DNA from: Symsagittifera roscoffensis
Taxonomy: Eukaryota > Xenacoelomorpha > Acoela > Convolutidae
Length of the DNA stretch: 64,000 nucleotides
Reading direction: 5' to 3'
Assembly (NCBI RefSeq): GCF_963678635.1
Contig: NC_087068.1
Span: forward strand, 24,525,116-24,589,115
In this document: positions 44,330-56,250 of the stretch, in pieces
Layout: each line of letters opens with the position of its first letter
Numbering within the stretch: position 1 is the first letter of the stretch
The notes under the pieces: model-generated
Seen by the model: only the letters and a program-made list of their open reading frames with translations
Database searches by the model: none
What the model was told of the DNA's origin: nothing
Program-made: the position numbers and the translations under genes

Positions 44330-44830
44330 TAGATACGACTGCCAGTGACTGTGCTCGATCTATGTTTTGACTGTTCTCGACCTGTGTTTCGACTGTGCTC
44401 GACTTATGTTTCGACTGTGCTCGAATCATGTTTCGACTGTGCTCGATCTATTTTCGACTGTTCTTGACTTATGTTTCGACTGAACTCGACTTATATTTTG
44501 ACTGTGAACGACCTATGTCTCGACTTTCTCGGCCGAAAATGGGTATGTTTCGACTGTGCTTGACCTAAGTTTCGACTGTGCTCGACCTATTATTTGTCTG
44601 TGCTCGACCTATGTCTCGACTTTCTCGACCAAAATTGAGTTTTTTCTACTTTCTTGACCTAAGTTTCCACTTTCTCGACCTATACTTCGACTTTCTCGAC
44701 TAAAATCGAGTAAAGTTCGACTTTGTGCTCGACTGAAAAAAAATACTTCTCGACCGCAAAACGTCAGTCGCAAAACTGGACTTACTCGACTTTCAAAGTC
44801 GAAACATCAGTCGAGCACCACGACCCGGGA
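44330..44830. repeat. GTCGAGAAAGTCGAAA-family minisatellite (third block)
   Basis: TTTCGACTGTGCTCGACCTATG units of 20-25 bases repeat about 15 times and end with the family head (CGCAAAACTGGACTTACTC and a TCGACTTT-C-AAAGTCGA hairpin) at 44765-44830. Confidence 0.75.
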
Positions 44831-46645
44831 GTACTTTAATTTGCAGCATTAGAAGAAAGTTCAACCTAAAAACGGTGAGTGGCGCGACCTGCAAAGTCTT
44901 TTTTGATGTTGCGGGCCTCAGCTCGGGTAAAACCTTAAAAGTACTCAACAAATATTTTGACTCGGCCATTTTTTTGCAAAGGCTGGTTTTGTTTTTTTTA
45001 ATACTTTTGCACAGGCTGGATGACATTTCTTTTGAATGTTAATCAAAATTTCTGTTGATCGAATCTTGCTACTTAGTTTATTGGCTAAACTTTATGAGAC
45101 TTTTGGTTTCATTTACGAGTAATTGTTCCAAATGTCAAGTATGGACCTTTTGAAATAGTACTAGAAGCTAAACATGTGTTTTGCGGCTCTGTCTGTTTTT
45201 CTCACTTTTTTCTTATCCAACTTTTTTCTCCGTATAGTTAACTTCTAGAATCTGCTTAAACCAATCCTCCATATTTTTTCATCCGGTTATTAGAAAATTG
45301 GAATCACTTATTATATTTTAAACTAGCATAGACAGAAAAACTAATTTATATACTAATTGTTTTTTTGTCCTATCAATCTCGAACTTTACCAACATAAACC
45401 AAACCGCAAACCAGAAAAAAAATAGAAATGTTACAATAAGTGATAATTTAGAGTATAGTGCATGTATTAAGTTTTAATCTATAATGCATATTATAGTCTT
45501 TTCATTTTCAACCAATTGCACTAGTAAATAGTTACTTCTTCTAAATACATTAACCTGCCAGATGAACTGATATTCAAAAATTTAAAGCTTACACTTCATT
45601 TCCAAAAAAAAATAAATTTTTGAAATAATTAATAAAAAATGTGCGAAGTATCACAAAAAGCGATCAAGTTATTTAAATTGAACGTCCTATACCTATTGTA
45701 GTATATCACCATAAACATATCTTTTTGAGCCAATTTCAAAACTAGAACTAAGGAAAACTTGACAACAATTAATGCTCGTTAGGCTGGAAAACAAAACATA
45801 CAAACTATATAATTTCACTTAGAAAAATGTATCCGCTACTTAGGCTGGTTTTTGTCAATAAATGAAAAAATAAAATAGAACATGATATGAAGCCATTCAT
45901 TTTTATGCATTCAAACAACGCGGCAAAGAATCGTTTTTAAAAACTGATCAATTCTTTTTGGAAAAAAAACAATATCTGACAGGCTGCTTGATTCCAGTTT
46001 TTGACAGCGTTTGTAATTGGGCGGCACCAATTGTTGCAGCATTTCGTTGATTGTATAAGCCAAAGAAATATAGCTTCGCTAACTAGGACAAAATGTTTGC
46101 TCTTTGTGCCAAACAAGTGATGCCAATTAGACTTGCGATCAGCAAACAAACTAGACACTAAAATTACTTTCTGAAATTACTCAACAACAATAATTTACTT
46201 CCTTTTTTTTCTAAGGACCAGCGTTGATATAACCCGCTTAAATTGGAGTTTTGAAAAATTTTAAAGTTTTTAAAGGTGAAATCTTTACAGCCGCATTTTG
46301 ATATTTGTTACAGGAATACAAGGCAGGTTCACAATGCTAGGGTCAGCAGAGTATTTGCTGTCGTGGGTTTTTTCTCTTTTTAGTTGAAATAATATATATA
46401 AATTTTGATTAATTTTAGTTATTTCAACAACAGTTTCAAGACAGGGTTTTGTGTCGGGTAGAAACTATCCGCAAAGACGTTTTAACGACTTGAATAAAAC
46501 TTTGCAGTTCTTAAGGAGCCCAATATTGAGAAGCTCGAATGATTTAATAAGTGTTTTTGTCGAGCAAACTCCATTGGTTGTCTTTGATTAATTTTGAAAG
46601 ACTTTGGTCCAATTTGATTTACTTTCTCCATATACATTCCGCAGA
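44831..46645. other. AT-rich intron-like DNA
   Basis: No gene, exon or known element recognised between the minisatellite and the TIR-like end at 46646. Confidence 0.4.
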
Positions 46646-46985
46646 CAGTGGCGTGCGCAGAAATTTTTCTAGGGGGGCGGTTTTTCAAAAAAAAAATATG
46701 AAAAATTAAAATTTTGCGGACCTTTTTTTTTAGTTCGATCATTTAGATTTTCCGAGCTCTCCGGAAAGTCTATAACGATCCTATTTTGTCAAAAACTTTC
46801 TGCGCCGCAGGCAAAGTTTTGAAAAAAAAACAGGCCAAAAAAAGCGTTTTAAGCACTTTTTGGAAAGTTTTGACCAAAAAATCGCGTTTTTTGGCGCCCC
46901 CCCCCCCCTCAAAATTAGTATATTTTGGCGCCCAAGGCGCCTTTAGAAACATTTTGAGGTTTGTCAGCCAAAAAAGGATGAACGT
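46646..46985. mobile_element. Non-autonomous DNA transposon fragment (CAGTGGCG end)
   Basis: Begins CAGTGGCGTGCGCAG and then AGGGGGGCGG, a terminus type shared by several hAT-like and related families, followed by sequence homologous to the end of the 1-kb direct repeat (TTTTGGCGC run, GGCGCCTTTAGAAA). No transposase. The right terminus is not clear. Confidence 0.45.
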
Positions 46986-47504
46986 ATTTAGGAAGAGTTG
47001 TCAATAGGAATTAAGTCGTTTCATTTTATTTGTTGTAATCATAGAAAAACCTGGCAAGTTGCTAATCTTTAATGATTTGCATACCCGTTGCCTATACGTT
47101 AACCCGATCGTTATTTGTGCCTGTTTTGCCTTTATTTTGTGCCCAAATGCTTTTTTTCCCCAAAATAACAAAACTAGAACGTTGACTTTTACTATCAAAA
47201 AATCTGTGCGATAAAAATTGGATCACTTTTTCAATGAAAAAATACAACTGCCATGCCAGCAAAAACTGTGTTTGTTCAAAAAACTAATTTTTCAATAGAA
47301 GCAACATAATCAAAACAAAATTTTATTTTTCAAAAAAATGAGAAGATAAAAAAAACATAAACATAACTTCCATTTTCAGATAAATAAACAAAACGGATAT
47401 TCGAGCCAAGTTTGATGTGAAATTATTGTACCAATCCACAAAATGTCTGGCTGTTATGACAAGAATTGCAGCGTCATCGTTTTGTAAAGATCTATTTTCT
47501 TATT
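46986..47504. other. AT-rich DNA
   Basis: No gene or known repeat recognised. Confidence 0.4.
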
Positions 47505-47696
47505 CTATTTTTCCCTGACAACATTCATCACAACAGCAGGAAGAGTAAACTCCGGCTTATGGGATTTAAGAAGTTTTCTGAATTCCACCTCGAAGTGATA
47601 GTAAACACACCATCTACTTCCATCGTGTTCGACATCGACATTCTTATAGGGCAATTGTAAGACGCTTTCAAACTCATGCCATAATACAAGTATAAA
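47505..47696 (-). CDS. Possible terminal exon on the minus strand, unknown
   Basis: Open frame of 63 codons plus stop (TAG at 47505-47507), no ATG at the start. Sequence is mixed and protein-like, with WHEFESVLQLPYKN and WCVYYHFEVEFRKLLKS. Higher GC than surroundings. No family recognised and no strong acceptor; could be chance. Confidence 0.25.
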   Translation of the reverse strand, partial: FILVLWHEFESVLQLPYKNVDVEHDGSRWCVYYHFEVEFRKLLKSHKPEFTLPAVVMNVVREK

Positions 47697-48480
47697 TTAC
47701 GAAATGTCATTTTTTAGAATTTAACCAAACGATCGCAGCTCATAGCCCCTTACTAGTACTTTTTAAGACGCTACACTTTCAATGAGCCAAAGCCGACAGA
47801 AATATAAAGTTTGGAGCTCTCTAAGTAGCCGCACTACGAGCTGCTTGATTGACATCTCTTTTCGAGTCCTTGGAATCGTATAGAGTGACTTTTTTCTGAA
47901 TTATTCAACATAAAACTGTATTGCGTTACCTGCATCAGCTGATCAAAATCATCTTTTTAAGAGTAATGAACGTTGTGAAGACTCTTATATAGGTCTTGTT
48001 GCTTTTTTTGTTTTTTTTTTCAGGAAAAAGTCTTAAAATATTGATAGGCTTACGTATATATGCACTTTTTGAGTTCAATTGAAATTCAGCACTCCAAATA
48101 CGTACGTATTTAATTTTCAAATTTTCTTGGTTTTTTAGCAGCTAATCATCGTTTCTCTACTTTGACCACTTCTAATATTTTTAAAAATTGAAAGTAAAGG
48201 TTCGAAGTATAACTTTCAGATTTTGAAATAGCTTGTAAAGGTTTTGAAAAAATAATCTGCACAATGTTAATTGTGGATATTTTTGCAAATTTGTTGCAAT
48301 GTTTTGGTTCAAAAGCAAACTTCGTCAGTTAAGCTGAGTTTATCGAGATCGGAACTCAAGTTAGAAGTGTGTAACTAAAAAAAAGATGATTGAATTAAAA
48401 CTAGCAAAAGGTGACTCACAGATATTAAGGAAAATAATGACAGCTTGCAATAAATGAAAAAACTAATAAAAAAATTTCAG
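47697..48480. other. AT-rich DNA
   Basis: No gene or known repeat. Ends with an ATTTCAG acceptor-like site at 48474-48480. Confidence 0.35.
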
Positions 48481-48729
48481 TTTAAGGTCGCCGGGGTGCA
48501 CAATCTGCGACGAGTTTTGATATTTCGCGGCAATAACTGGCTCATGTTTTTCTATGAGTCCTTCCCTCTGTTAGAAAACGGGCAGCTCGTTGGCGTGACT
48601 AAAGTGATAAAGTATATTGCGAGTTAACTTTTGATGCGAGTTGTCTAATTTTGCAAGTTGTCGTATAACATATTAATCTCACCATATATCCCACTATATA
48701 TATGTCTCCCTATCTATTTTTGTTAACGA

Positions 48730-50270
48730 AAATAACGGAATGCTTGTGCTCGGGGTAATTGTTTTTTTCTTCAGAGAAATTTCGAATTTTTAACTAGCCA
48801 TTTTTGACGTGATTTTTCTATCACTCAAAAAGTATTGTTGTCTTGAGCTTAATTTGGAAAGATATTTCACCTGTGATCATTTTTCGTAAAAATTTGGGAG
48901 TTTAAAAATGGCCATTTTGGTCAATTTGGGACAATTAATGCGCGATATATTTCGCGCTATTAGCGCGTGAGTAGATATTTAATCCGTAATAAAAATCGTT
49001 CCAAATTGGCTTAAGCTACTAGGAGCAAAATCAATCACGTTTTACTTAATATGGCGCGTGGGGGAATGATTTTCCAAAAAAATCAATTAAAAAAATCATT
49101 TTGTTTTGTTGCATTTAATTTTTCTTGCTATTTCTGCTCCATAGACCTTAAAAGACAATCGAAACCTTCTGGGCTTCGCCCTGATACAAGCAATATTGCT
49201 GATATTTAAGTTATATAATCAGTTTTTTATTCCGTATAGTTTCCAAAAATTTGACGGTTTATTTGTGCTAGGGTTGAATTTTTTCAAATAACCAAGTTTG
49301 TAAAGATATTTCACCTGAGACTATGTTTTTTTAGCTGAAAGGGTTTAAAAATACCAATTTGAACAGGTTGTGATAATTTTTGTGCGATAAGTTTTGTGCT
49401 ATTAAAGCTTAAAAGGTGATTCAATCCAGAAATTGTTGAATAATATTTCAAATTGAAATGAGACTTGCTAAAAATTGTTCTGTCTTTCGAAGAAAACGGA
49501 ATATTTATGATTGGTGTGGTTTTTTTATTTAATCAAATTTCACCGATCGAAATAACAATTTTCAACAAAACTTTTTTTGTATCCTATTAAAGATATCGAC
49601 TTTTTGAGTTCAAATGTAAAAAGATATTTCACCTCCGATTACTTTTTTCAAAGTTTGAAAATTGCCAAATAGCCGAGAGCGTAACGTGAATTATTTATGT
49701 GTGGCGAGTTATCCCTCACAACGAAATCGTTTCAAATTGAATTGAGGCTAGCTTGTTGGTCATATTAATTTCGAACGACTCTTTTTTTTTCTTCCGACAA
49801 ACTTCGACTTTTTTTAACTAGCCATTTTTGACGGAATTTTTAAAACATCATTCGAAAGCTATTGTTGTCCTGAGCTTAAATTTTTACTGTGACCATTTCT
49901 GTTAAGTTATGGGGGTTTAAAGATTGCTATTTTGCCCAATTTGGGACAATTAACGCGCGATATATTTAGCGCTATTAAAGCGTAAGCGGAGATTTAATAC
50001 GTCTTAGAAATCGTTCCAAATTGGTTGAAAGAAGCTTATTTGCCATAATTGATTTGTTAAAAGGGGGGAAATCTATTCGTTTGTAGTTTATATGGCGTGT
50101 GGGGGGATAATTTTGATAGAAAAAAATTCAATTTTTAGAATTTTTTTTTTCAATTTTGTTACATTTAGTTTGTTAATGATATTTAGGTTATTACTGCTTC
50201 ATAAACCTTAAAAGGCAATCGGAATATTCAGGGCTTCGCCCTGATACGAGTAGTCTTGTTCCATTTTTGA
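48730..50270. repeat. Two or three units of the 500-bp repeat, forward orientation
   Basis: Units run from CTTGTGCTCGGGG through AACTAGCCATTTTTGACG, GCGCGATATATTTCGCGC and CATAGACCTTAAAAG to CTTCGCCCTGATACGAG. The complete ones end near 49200 and 50265; a diverged one lies between. They are reverse-oriented relatives of the array at 60.3-64 kb. The end has an 8-bp stem hairpin, ATCAGGGC/TTC/GCCCTGAT-like. Confidence 0.75.
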
Positions 50271-50689
50271 ATATAGTCTAAATAGATCGGGTGAAGTTAA
50301 CCGAAAAATTATTCCAGTCAGTCAAAAAAGTGCTCTGACTTCTAGCTTACTACTGTATAAAGAATTTTTCTAGATTGATAATGCTGGTTAGTGTTACATT
50401 GTTACAAAAGTAAAACCTTACATTCAATGTACAAAAATGGAGCGGGAACAAATAAAACTGTTCCAAGCAGGATTCATGATATCGTTAAGTTTAGCGCGGT
50501 CAACTAAAATTTCCGAAGAAAAAATCAAATTAAAATCTTTTTATCTTATAACCAGTTATAACTGAAGTTCAATCCATATATCTACTCGTGAAAAATTATT
50601 TTTGTAAGAGGTGGAGTTTACGGATAGTGAGGTGGTCCAACGCTTTCCGATGAAACATTTCCCTTTTTAACTAAGCAAATTTATTTCAG

Positions 50690-50831
50690 AACCCAATTTT
50701 TTATGCTGTTGGCCACACATATGCAGATGTTACCCGTTTCTTTGATGCCCATAAAACAGATTTCGAGTCATACAAAGTTGTCGAAGTGGCTCCATTTCAG
50801 GAAAAGAAGCTGAAAAGAAAATCATTCGTGG
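50690..50831 (+). CDS. Alpha-1,2-fucosyltransferase-type (GT11) gene, exon C
   Basis: Acceptor AATTTATTTCAG at 50678-50689; donor G/GTTTGT at 50832. In phase 0, as needed after exon B. It reads FYAVGHTYADVTRFFDAH and YKVVEVAPFQEKK, like the segment that follows the fucose-nucleotide motif in GT11 enzymes. It ends in phase 1, and the exon with the last conserved motif was not found downstream, so the gene probably continues beyond the part I can recognise. Confidence 0.6.
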
Positions 50832-51479
50832 GTTTGTTCCTTTTCTCATTTGTCACTTTTGAAATTTGTTTGCCCTTTTTTATGTGTGAGTAATCATTCT
50901 GAGTAATCATAGAGGAACTGATTTCTGAACATTTTCTATGTAATTAATAATGCAACAAATCAGAACTTTGATATAATACAAAAAAACTAAAACGGCTTCG
51001 GACAAAAACGACGCGGCTCGTTGATATTACAGGGGTAAATTTTGCATCATTTCCTCCTACCTATGAAAAACTCTGTCATACCTTATCCCAAAGTGAAATT
51101 CTTTGTCAGTAGAAAACATCAAAACTACAATACTTCTTCTATACTGTCTTCAAAACCTGGAGCAAAGTCATTTTACGGATACCCTACAACATCATTCTGA
51201 CCTAGATTTTTTTTGCAGGAGTTGGGATTGCTCAGAAACATTTTTGCCGTTTTTGTCGTAACTGTAAAAATTATGGGATCCCTTTAACTATTTCCCCCTC
51301 TGGTACGTAACAATGAATTGAAACACGCCTTAATGAAGTATTTTAAAATTTAAGCGTATGCAAACTTCGTACCTAGAAACGAACCTACCCCTTTTGCAAA
51401 ATGAATGTAATTAGTTAAAATTAACCGAGTTATGAAATTTCATTTTAACTAAAACTGATTGGGCATGTCCAGATTACGT
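50832..51479. other. Intron-like DNA
   Basis: No supportable gene. Confidence 0.35.
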
Positions 51480-51900
51480 CTCAAATGGCATAAAAATGAA
51501 AATTTTCCCAAATGGCATAAATTTCATGCAACAGTTGCTTTGGAAAAATCGAGAACAATTTTTTCGTGAACAATGTGAGAAAATTAGTCAAATTCTCAAT
51601 TTAAATGTTGATTGACATTTTATCGTGAAAAACTTGCAGAACTTTTTATCAAAAGCAAGAAGCATAAGCTTGCGATTATTAATAAGCTTCTTGTGGTCAA
51701 TTTTTTTCGACAAATCCGTTGCTTAAATTTGTTTGGAAGCAATTAATTCCAAATCTTGTTCACATGCTTTCGTTCCTGACAAAATGATAGAAATAGAAAT
51801 TGATAGAAAACGTTTAAATTACAATGAAAACTTGAAATTTATGCCATTTGGGAAAAATTTCCATTTTTATGCCATTTGGGAATTATGCCATTTGGGAAGT
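51480..51900. repeat. Foldback element with CAAATGGCATAAA ends
   Basis: 51484-51530 and 51836-51882 are inverted copies containing AAATGGCATAAAAATG and CCCAAATGGCATAAATTTCA. Inner sequence has AAGAAGCATAAGCTT with its own short inverted partner. Non-coding. Confidence 0.65.
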
Positions 51901-52079
51901 TACCGCATGTCGACATACTGGGCGTTTAAAAAAGATATAAATCAATGCCAAAGTGATATGCGTCATCAATTGGGCATTACATATTCAAATTTTTGAGAAT
52001 GCAGCGTTACGAGGCCACACTGTGCACTGGATAGGCGAACAATTTTTTGTCTGTTACGTAAAATTTGGTAACGTTCTAA

Positions 52080-52170
52080 ATTTTGCAACAAGCAAAAAAA
52101 ACCGCAACAAGGATTCCGCAACAAGCAAAAAAAAATTCCGCAACAAGGATTCCGCAACAAGCAAAAAAAG
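52080..52170. repeat. Short tandem repeat, about 34 bp unit
   Basis: GCAACAAGCAAAAAAA and GCAACAAGGATTCC alternate about 2.5 times. Confidence 0.7.
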
Positions 52171-52584
52171 CATTCTAATTCAGGTTTCAAATTATGTGGA
52201 AATTTTCAGTTTTTGCATTGTTTATTTGAAACAATTGAAATATATTCGAATAAATAGTTTGATTCTTAATTGAAAATTGCAGATTTTTGCTGAGATTTTT
52301 TGATATCAAAGCCAGGATTGATTCAATTCAATTCAAATCATTATGTAATCTAAAACAACCAGTAAATTGATTATAAATCAATATTGAAATTATTGTAATT
52401 GGGAAGTTATTTGTTATTTTGCTTTAGATCAAGCAGTTGTTCCTTGTGACTTTTATTTTAAAAAAAGTATGTCGACAGCTTTTTTTTGTCTAGGAGTTTG
52501 TTAAAGAATTACAGGAGTTTTCAAAATGACAGTAAAATAATTGAGAATAATAAAGTATCTGACAAAACAGAAAAATTCAATGTA

Positions 52585-52825
52585 GAGGGGAGCGGTGGTG
52601 AAGTGGTTACGTCTCCGCCTCTAGAGCTCGGATGTTCGAGGCCCACCATGATCCGTGCTCGTTGCTTGAGGGTAAAGCAATACTACCTTGCGCAGAAAAA
52701 TAACCATTGCCCTGTAATTTTTAAACAGGGGCACAGCAGAAATTCGCCGTGATGAGCTGTACAGCTCTTGTATAGGTCCTTTCCCCCGTGGATAAATGGT
52801 CTTAATTTAATTTTAAACAAAAAAA
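52585..52825 (+). mobile_element. tRNA-derived SINE
   Basis: The 5' part has RNA polymerase III promoter boxes: A box TGGTGAAGTGG at 52596-52606 and B box GTTCGAGGC at 52634-52642, at the right spacing, in a region of unusually high GC. The 3' part is not tRNA-like and ends in AT-rich sequence with AATTTAATTTTAAAC. It is not a functional tRNA: no acceptor stem pairing. About 230-240 bases. Confidence 0.7.
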
Positions 52826-53144
52826 GCCAACTGCTCTTAACCGTTTCCACAATATGCCAAATGATTTCAGCTGTGAATTTACTATGACGGATTAAATCCA
52901 TTTCTTCAAGATTTTCATCATCTTTCGATTTTATTCATTCCACTTATTGCCTTAACCGAGAAAAAAATTTCCATGATTACGGGGCTAAAATATGCACTGA
53001 GTACGCGTTTTTTTGCTGATCTTAGGTAACAGAAGTCCAGACACAGGTGAATAAACATGTTCTACAATGTAAGTTAATTAAATTAACAAAACTTTCGTGG
53101 GTTTGATAAAGAAGTAGCTTGTAAAACGCATTTTGTCAGTCTTT

Positions 53145-53620
53145 TAGTTGTTTTGCGGAATCTGCAATCGAATATAACAAGATGTTCTGGATTCCGCAAA
53201 TCTAAGTGGAATCCGCAAAAGTTTCGAGCGGAACCGCAAATGCAAGCGCATTCCATACATTGTAAGAAGATTCCGAATTGTGTTTATTATGAACTTGCAA
53301 GTGGACAATTAAAAGCTAGAGCTGGAATTCTTATCTACAGCAATGCGGAGTTTAGTAGCAAGGACTCATCGATTGTCAGCGTAATACACAGACAAATCTT
53401 AAAAACTTGGTTAAGTTAATCATTGGATGTCACCCTTTAGTAATTGGGATATATATCCCAGCTAGCAGTTTTTGGAATCATAGATTAGGAAACACAACAC
53501 TGAATAAGTTAGTTCATTAGTTGGAGTAAATACGTTGAGAAGGTTTGGAAACACACCGCACAGCATACCGCCGAATTAGGTTAGTATTTGGGTTTCCACT
53601 AACCTTAAACCATGATTTTG
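53145..53620. repeat. GGAATCCGC-family element, reverse orientation
   Basis: GGATTCCGCAAA / GGAATCCGCAAAAG units at 53150-53280 followed by sequence that matches, on the other strand, the middle of the 33-34.5 kb element (GGAAACACA, GCCGAATTAGGT, GATATATATCCCA). Confidence 0.55.
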
Positions 53621-54390
53621 TTGGTAGAGAATGAATTCAAATCATGAAGACACTAATTAAGATAAGATGATAGAATGGATGCAAATCATGAGGGCAGTAA
53701 TTGATATGAGTCGAGCGTGAAAACTAATCATGAGGACATTCTTTGAGATGAGATGAAAGCACAACCAGTGTACACCCTGGCTAGTGCACTGATAGAGTGG
53801 TTCGCCGAAAAAGCAAGTATGATAAACGAATCCCTCTGGCGTATAGCATTGATAATTTGAAAACTAAAATGCTGAGTCAGAAACTTTTCAGATAAAAAAT
53901 TATGTTATTTATATTGTTTTTATTATAAAATGAGCTCGATGAAATTTTTTTTACGATTTAACAACCATTTTTTTGCTAAACTTGTTTGTAATCAAAACTC
54001 AATTTTGGCACTTTTGTAAATTACCAAACTTAAAAAACGGTGAATGGGTTGTTTTTAGGAGAAACGAAAATTTGTTTTGATAAAATAATGGCAAATCATT
54101 CTGAATGGCTCACTCAGAAGCATAAAACAATTTTAAAGCACTCAATATTTTATTCTAAAGGGACCTGGCTGCTTTAAAAGGACCATTTTATCATAGTTTT
54201 ACCATTTTTTGTGATGAATATAATTTAAAACAACAAACATCTTTTTATTTTTTATAACGGTGAAAAACTAAGATTGGAGAAACCGCAAATCAAATTATGC
54301 AAGCGGTGTGTAACCAAAATGCAAGTCATCCCAAACGTACGGTATATTCAAAAAGATTGATTCAGTGACGCTTCAAACTGGCAGATTAAC
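53621..54390. other. AT-rich DNA
   Basis: Short ATGAGG/AATCATGA repeats near 53630-53760; no gene. Confidence 0.35.
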
Positions 54391-54394
54391 CTAC

Positions 54395-54765
54395 AGTTAC
54401 CTCATAATGGTCGAACTTTAAAATTTTGTCCCGTCTTTAGTAACTATTCATTCTTGCTCAAAATTTGCCAAGCTGATTGTATGAGAAGTTTCCTGGAATC
54501 TATCATCAGAAAAAGTTTTTGATGCAAAACATTTTTTTTGATAAAAACTTAAGTTTTAGATTGTATTTTTTTGATCGCAGGGGTATTTTGCCTTGCAATC
54601 GGCAAAAAAAAACAACCTAAAAATTAAGTTTTTACCAAAAAAAAAACAAACTTTTGCATCAAAAACTTTTTCTGATCACAGATTCCAAAAATTTTCTCAA
54701 AGAAACACCATGACAAAGTTACTAAGGACGGGAAAAAAGCTTTTAACTTACACCATTATGAGGTC
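54395..54765. repeat. Foldback element with AAAAAGTTTTTGATGC arms
   Basis: 54395-54575 and 54590-54765 are inverted repeats of each other (CCTCATAATGG, GTCCCGTC, GAATCT, CAGAAAAAGTTTTTGATGC), with a very short centre. Non-coding. Confidence 0.65.
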
Positions 54766-55020
54766 ATACGCTAGTTTGATCCGCAGTTCTTCACCATAGC
54801 ATCGTCACAAATCTTTTTTGATTTTCGTTGATTGCTATAAATAAAATCCTGCGTTTCAGAAATTGTATGAGATCGGTTTTTTCAAAAAAATGAAAAAAAA
54901 AACATCAAATGATGTGTCGTGAAAACGAAGTCAATTTGGCCCTCTTTTCAGGAGTTTTTTTCACTAATTTAGCAAAAAAAAAATTCGAATTTTAATAATA
55001 AATGTGAGATAAAACTGTTC

Positions 55021-56250
55021 CTCAAAATTGCGAAATAACATTATGCGACTAGTTCAGAATGCAGAATGTTGTTTTGTCAGAGTGTACGTGGTTGTTTTGT
55101 CAGAGTGTCCAAAATTTTTTAATCTTGCTTTTTTTCAATCAATGCACCTTGACAGTTTAAATTGTTAATGATGAACTTTCTTTTGTTTTGAATGGCTTAT
55201 TTAGGCATAGAAAAAACTTCAGTCTTTTACGAAATTGATTCGCTTGCAATCATAGTTGAATAAATATTGGCCGGCAAAATTTTAACCAGAACTTGAAAAA
55301 TTTCTGAATTTTTTCCATAATCCACTCCCTCAAAAAACTAGATTTTTTACATAAAAGTTCTTTGTGCTACTCAGCCAGCTATTGTTTAATAATGAGCTTG
55401 CCGGTATTTTAGTATGATGTTCGTTCGTTCGAAACCTGTTTTTTTATTTTGTTATCTTGATAACTTTGGCTTTTTGCTATGTCTAATCGAGATTTGTGGT
55501 GAACGGGCTCTTGAGTAAAGCCAAAATTGTAAGAGGAATTGTCAATGGAATAATTTAATGGACCATTTGTTTTTTTTGTGTTTAAAATTTTAGCAATTTT
55601 GTTCGGGCAAAAGTTTAATTTTTTCTTAAACTTTTTCTCAAAATTGCAAAATAACATTATGCGACTAGTTCAGAATGCAGAATGTTGTTTTTTCAGAGTG
55701 TACGTTGTTGTTTGTCAGAGTGTCCAAAACTTTTTAATCTTGCTTTTTTTAATCAATAAACCTTGACAGTTTAAATTGTTAATGATGAACTTTCTTTTGT
55801 TTTGAATGGCTTTTTTAGGCATAGAAAAAACTTCAATCTTTTACGAAATTGATTCGCTTGCAATCATAGTTGAATAAATATTGGCCGGCAAAATTTTAAC
55901 CAGAACTTGAAAAATTTCTGAATTTTTTCCATAAACCATCTCACTCCCTCAAAAAACTAGATTTGTTAAATAAAAGTTCTTTGTACTACTCAGCCAGCTA
56001 TTGTTTAATAATGAGCTTGCCGGTATTTTTTTATGATGTTCGTTCCGTTCGAAACCTGTTTTTTTTGTTTTGTTATCTTGATAACTTTGGCTCTTTGCTA
56101 TGTCTTATCGAGATTTGTGGTGAACGGGCTCTTGAGTGAAGTTAAAATTGTAAGAGGAAATGCCAATGGATTAATTTAATGGACCATTTGTTTTTTTGTG
56201 TTTAAAATGTTTGCAATTTTGTTCGGGCAAAAGTTTAATTTTTTCTTTAA
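55021..56250. repeat. Tandem duplication of a 616-bp segment
   Basis: CTCAAAATTG at 55021 and again at 55637, then parallel for about 600 bases, with differences of some percent (for example a poly-T length and short deletions). Contains TTGTCAGAGTGT repeats, no supported ORF. Confidence 0.85.

Noticed and set aside
40530-44830. CRISPR-like array
   Set aside because: Repeats are degenerate, overlapping and without constant-length unique spacers; the context is animal DNA.
48481-48630. Possible extra GT11 exon after the ATTTCAG site
   Set aside because: It is open in the right phase for about 48 codons, but then stops, resembles the family less than the 50690 exon, and lies next to the 500-bp repeat.
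52596-52660. A real tRNA gene
   Set aside because: Pol III boxes are present but no acceptor or anticodon stem pairing; a SINE head explains it.
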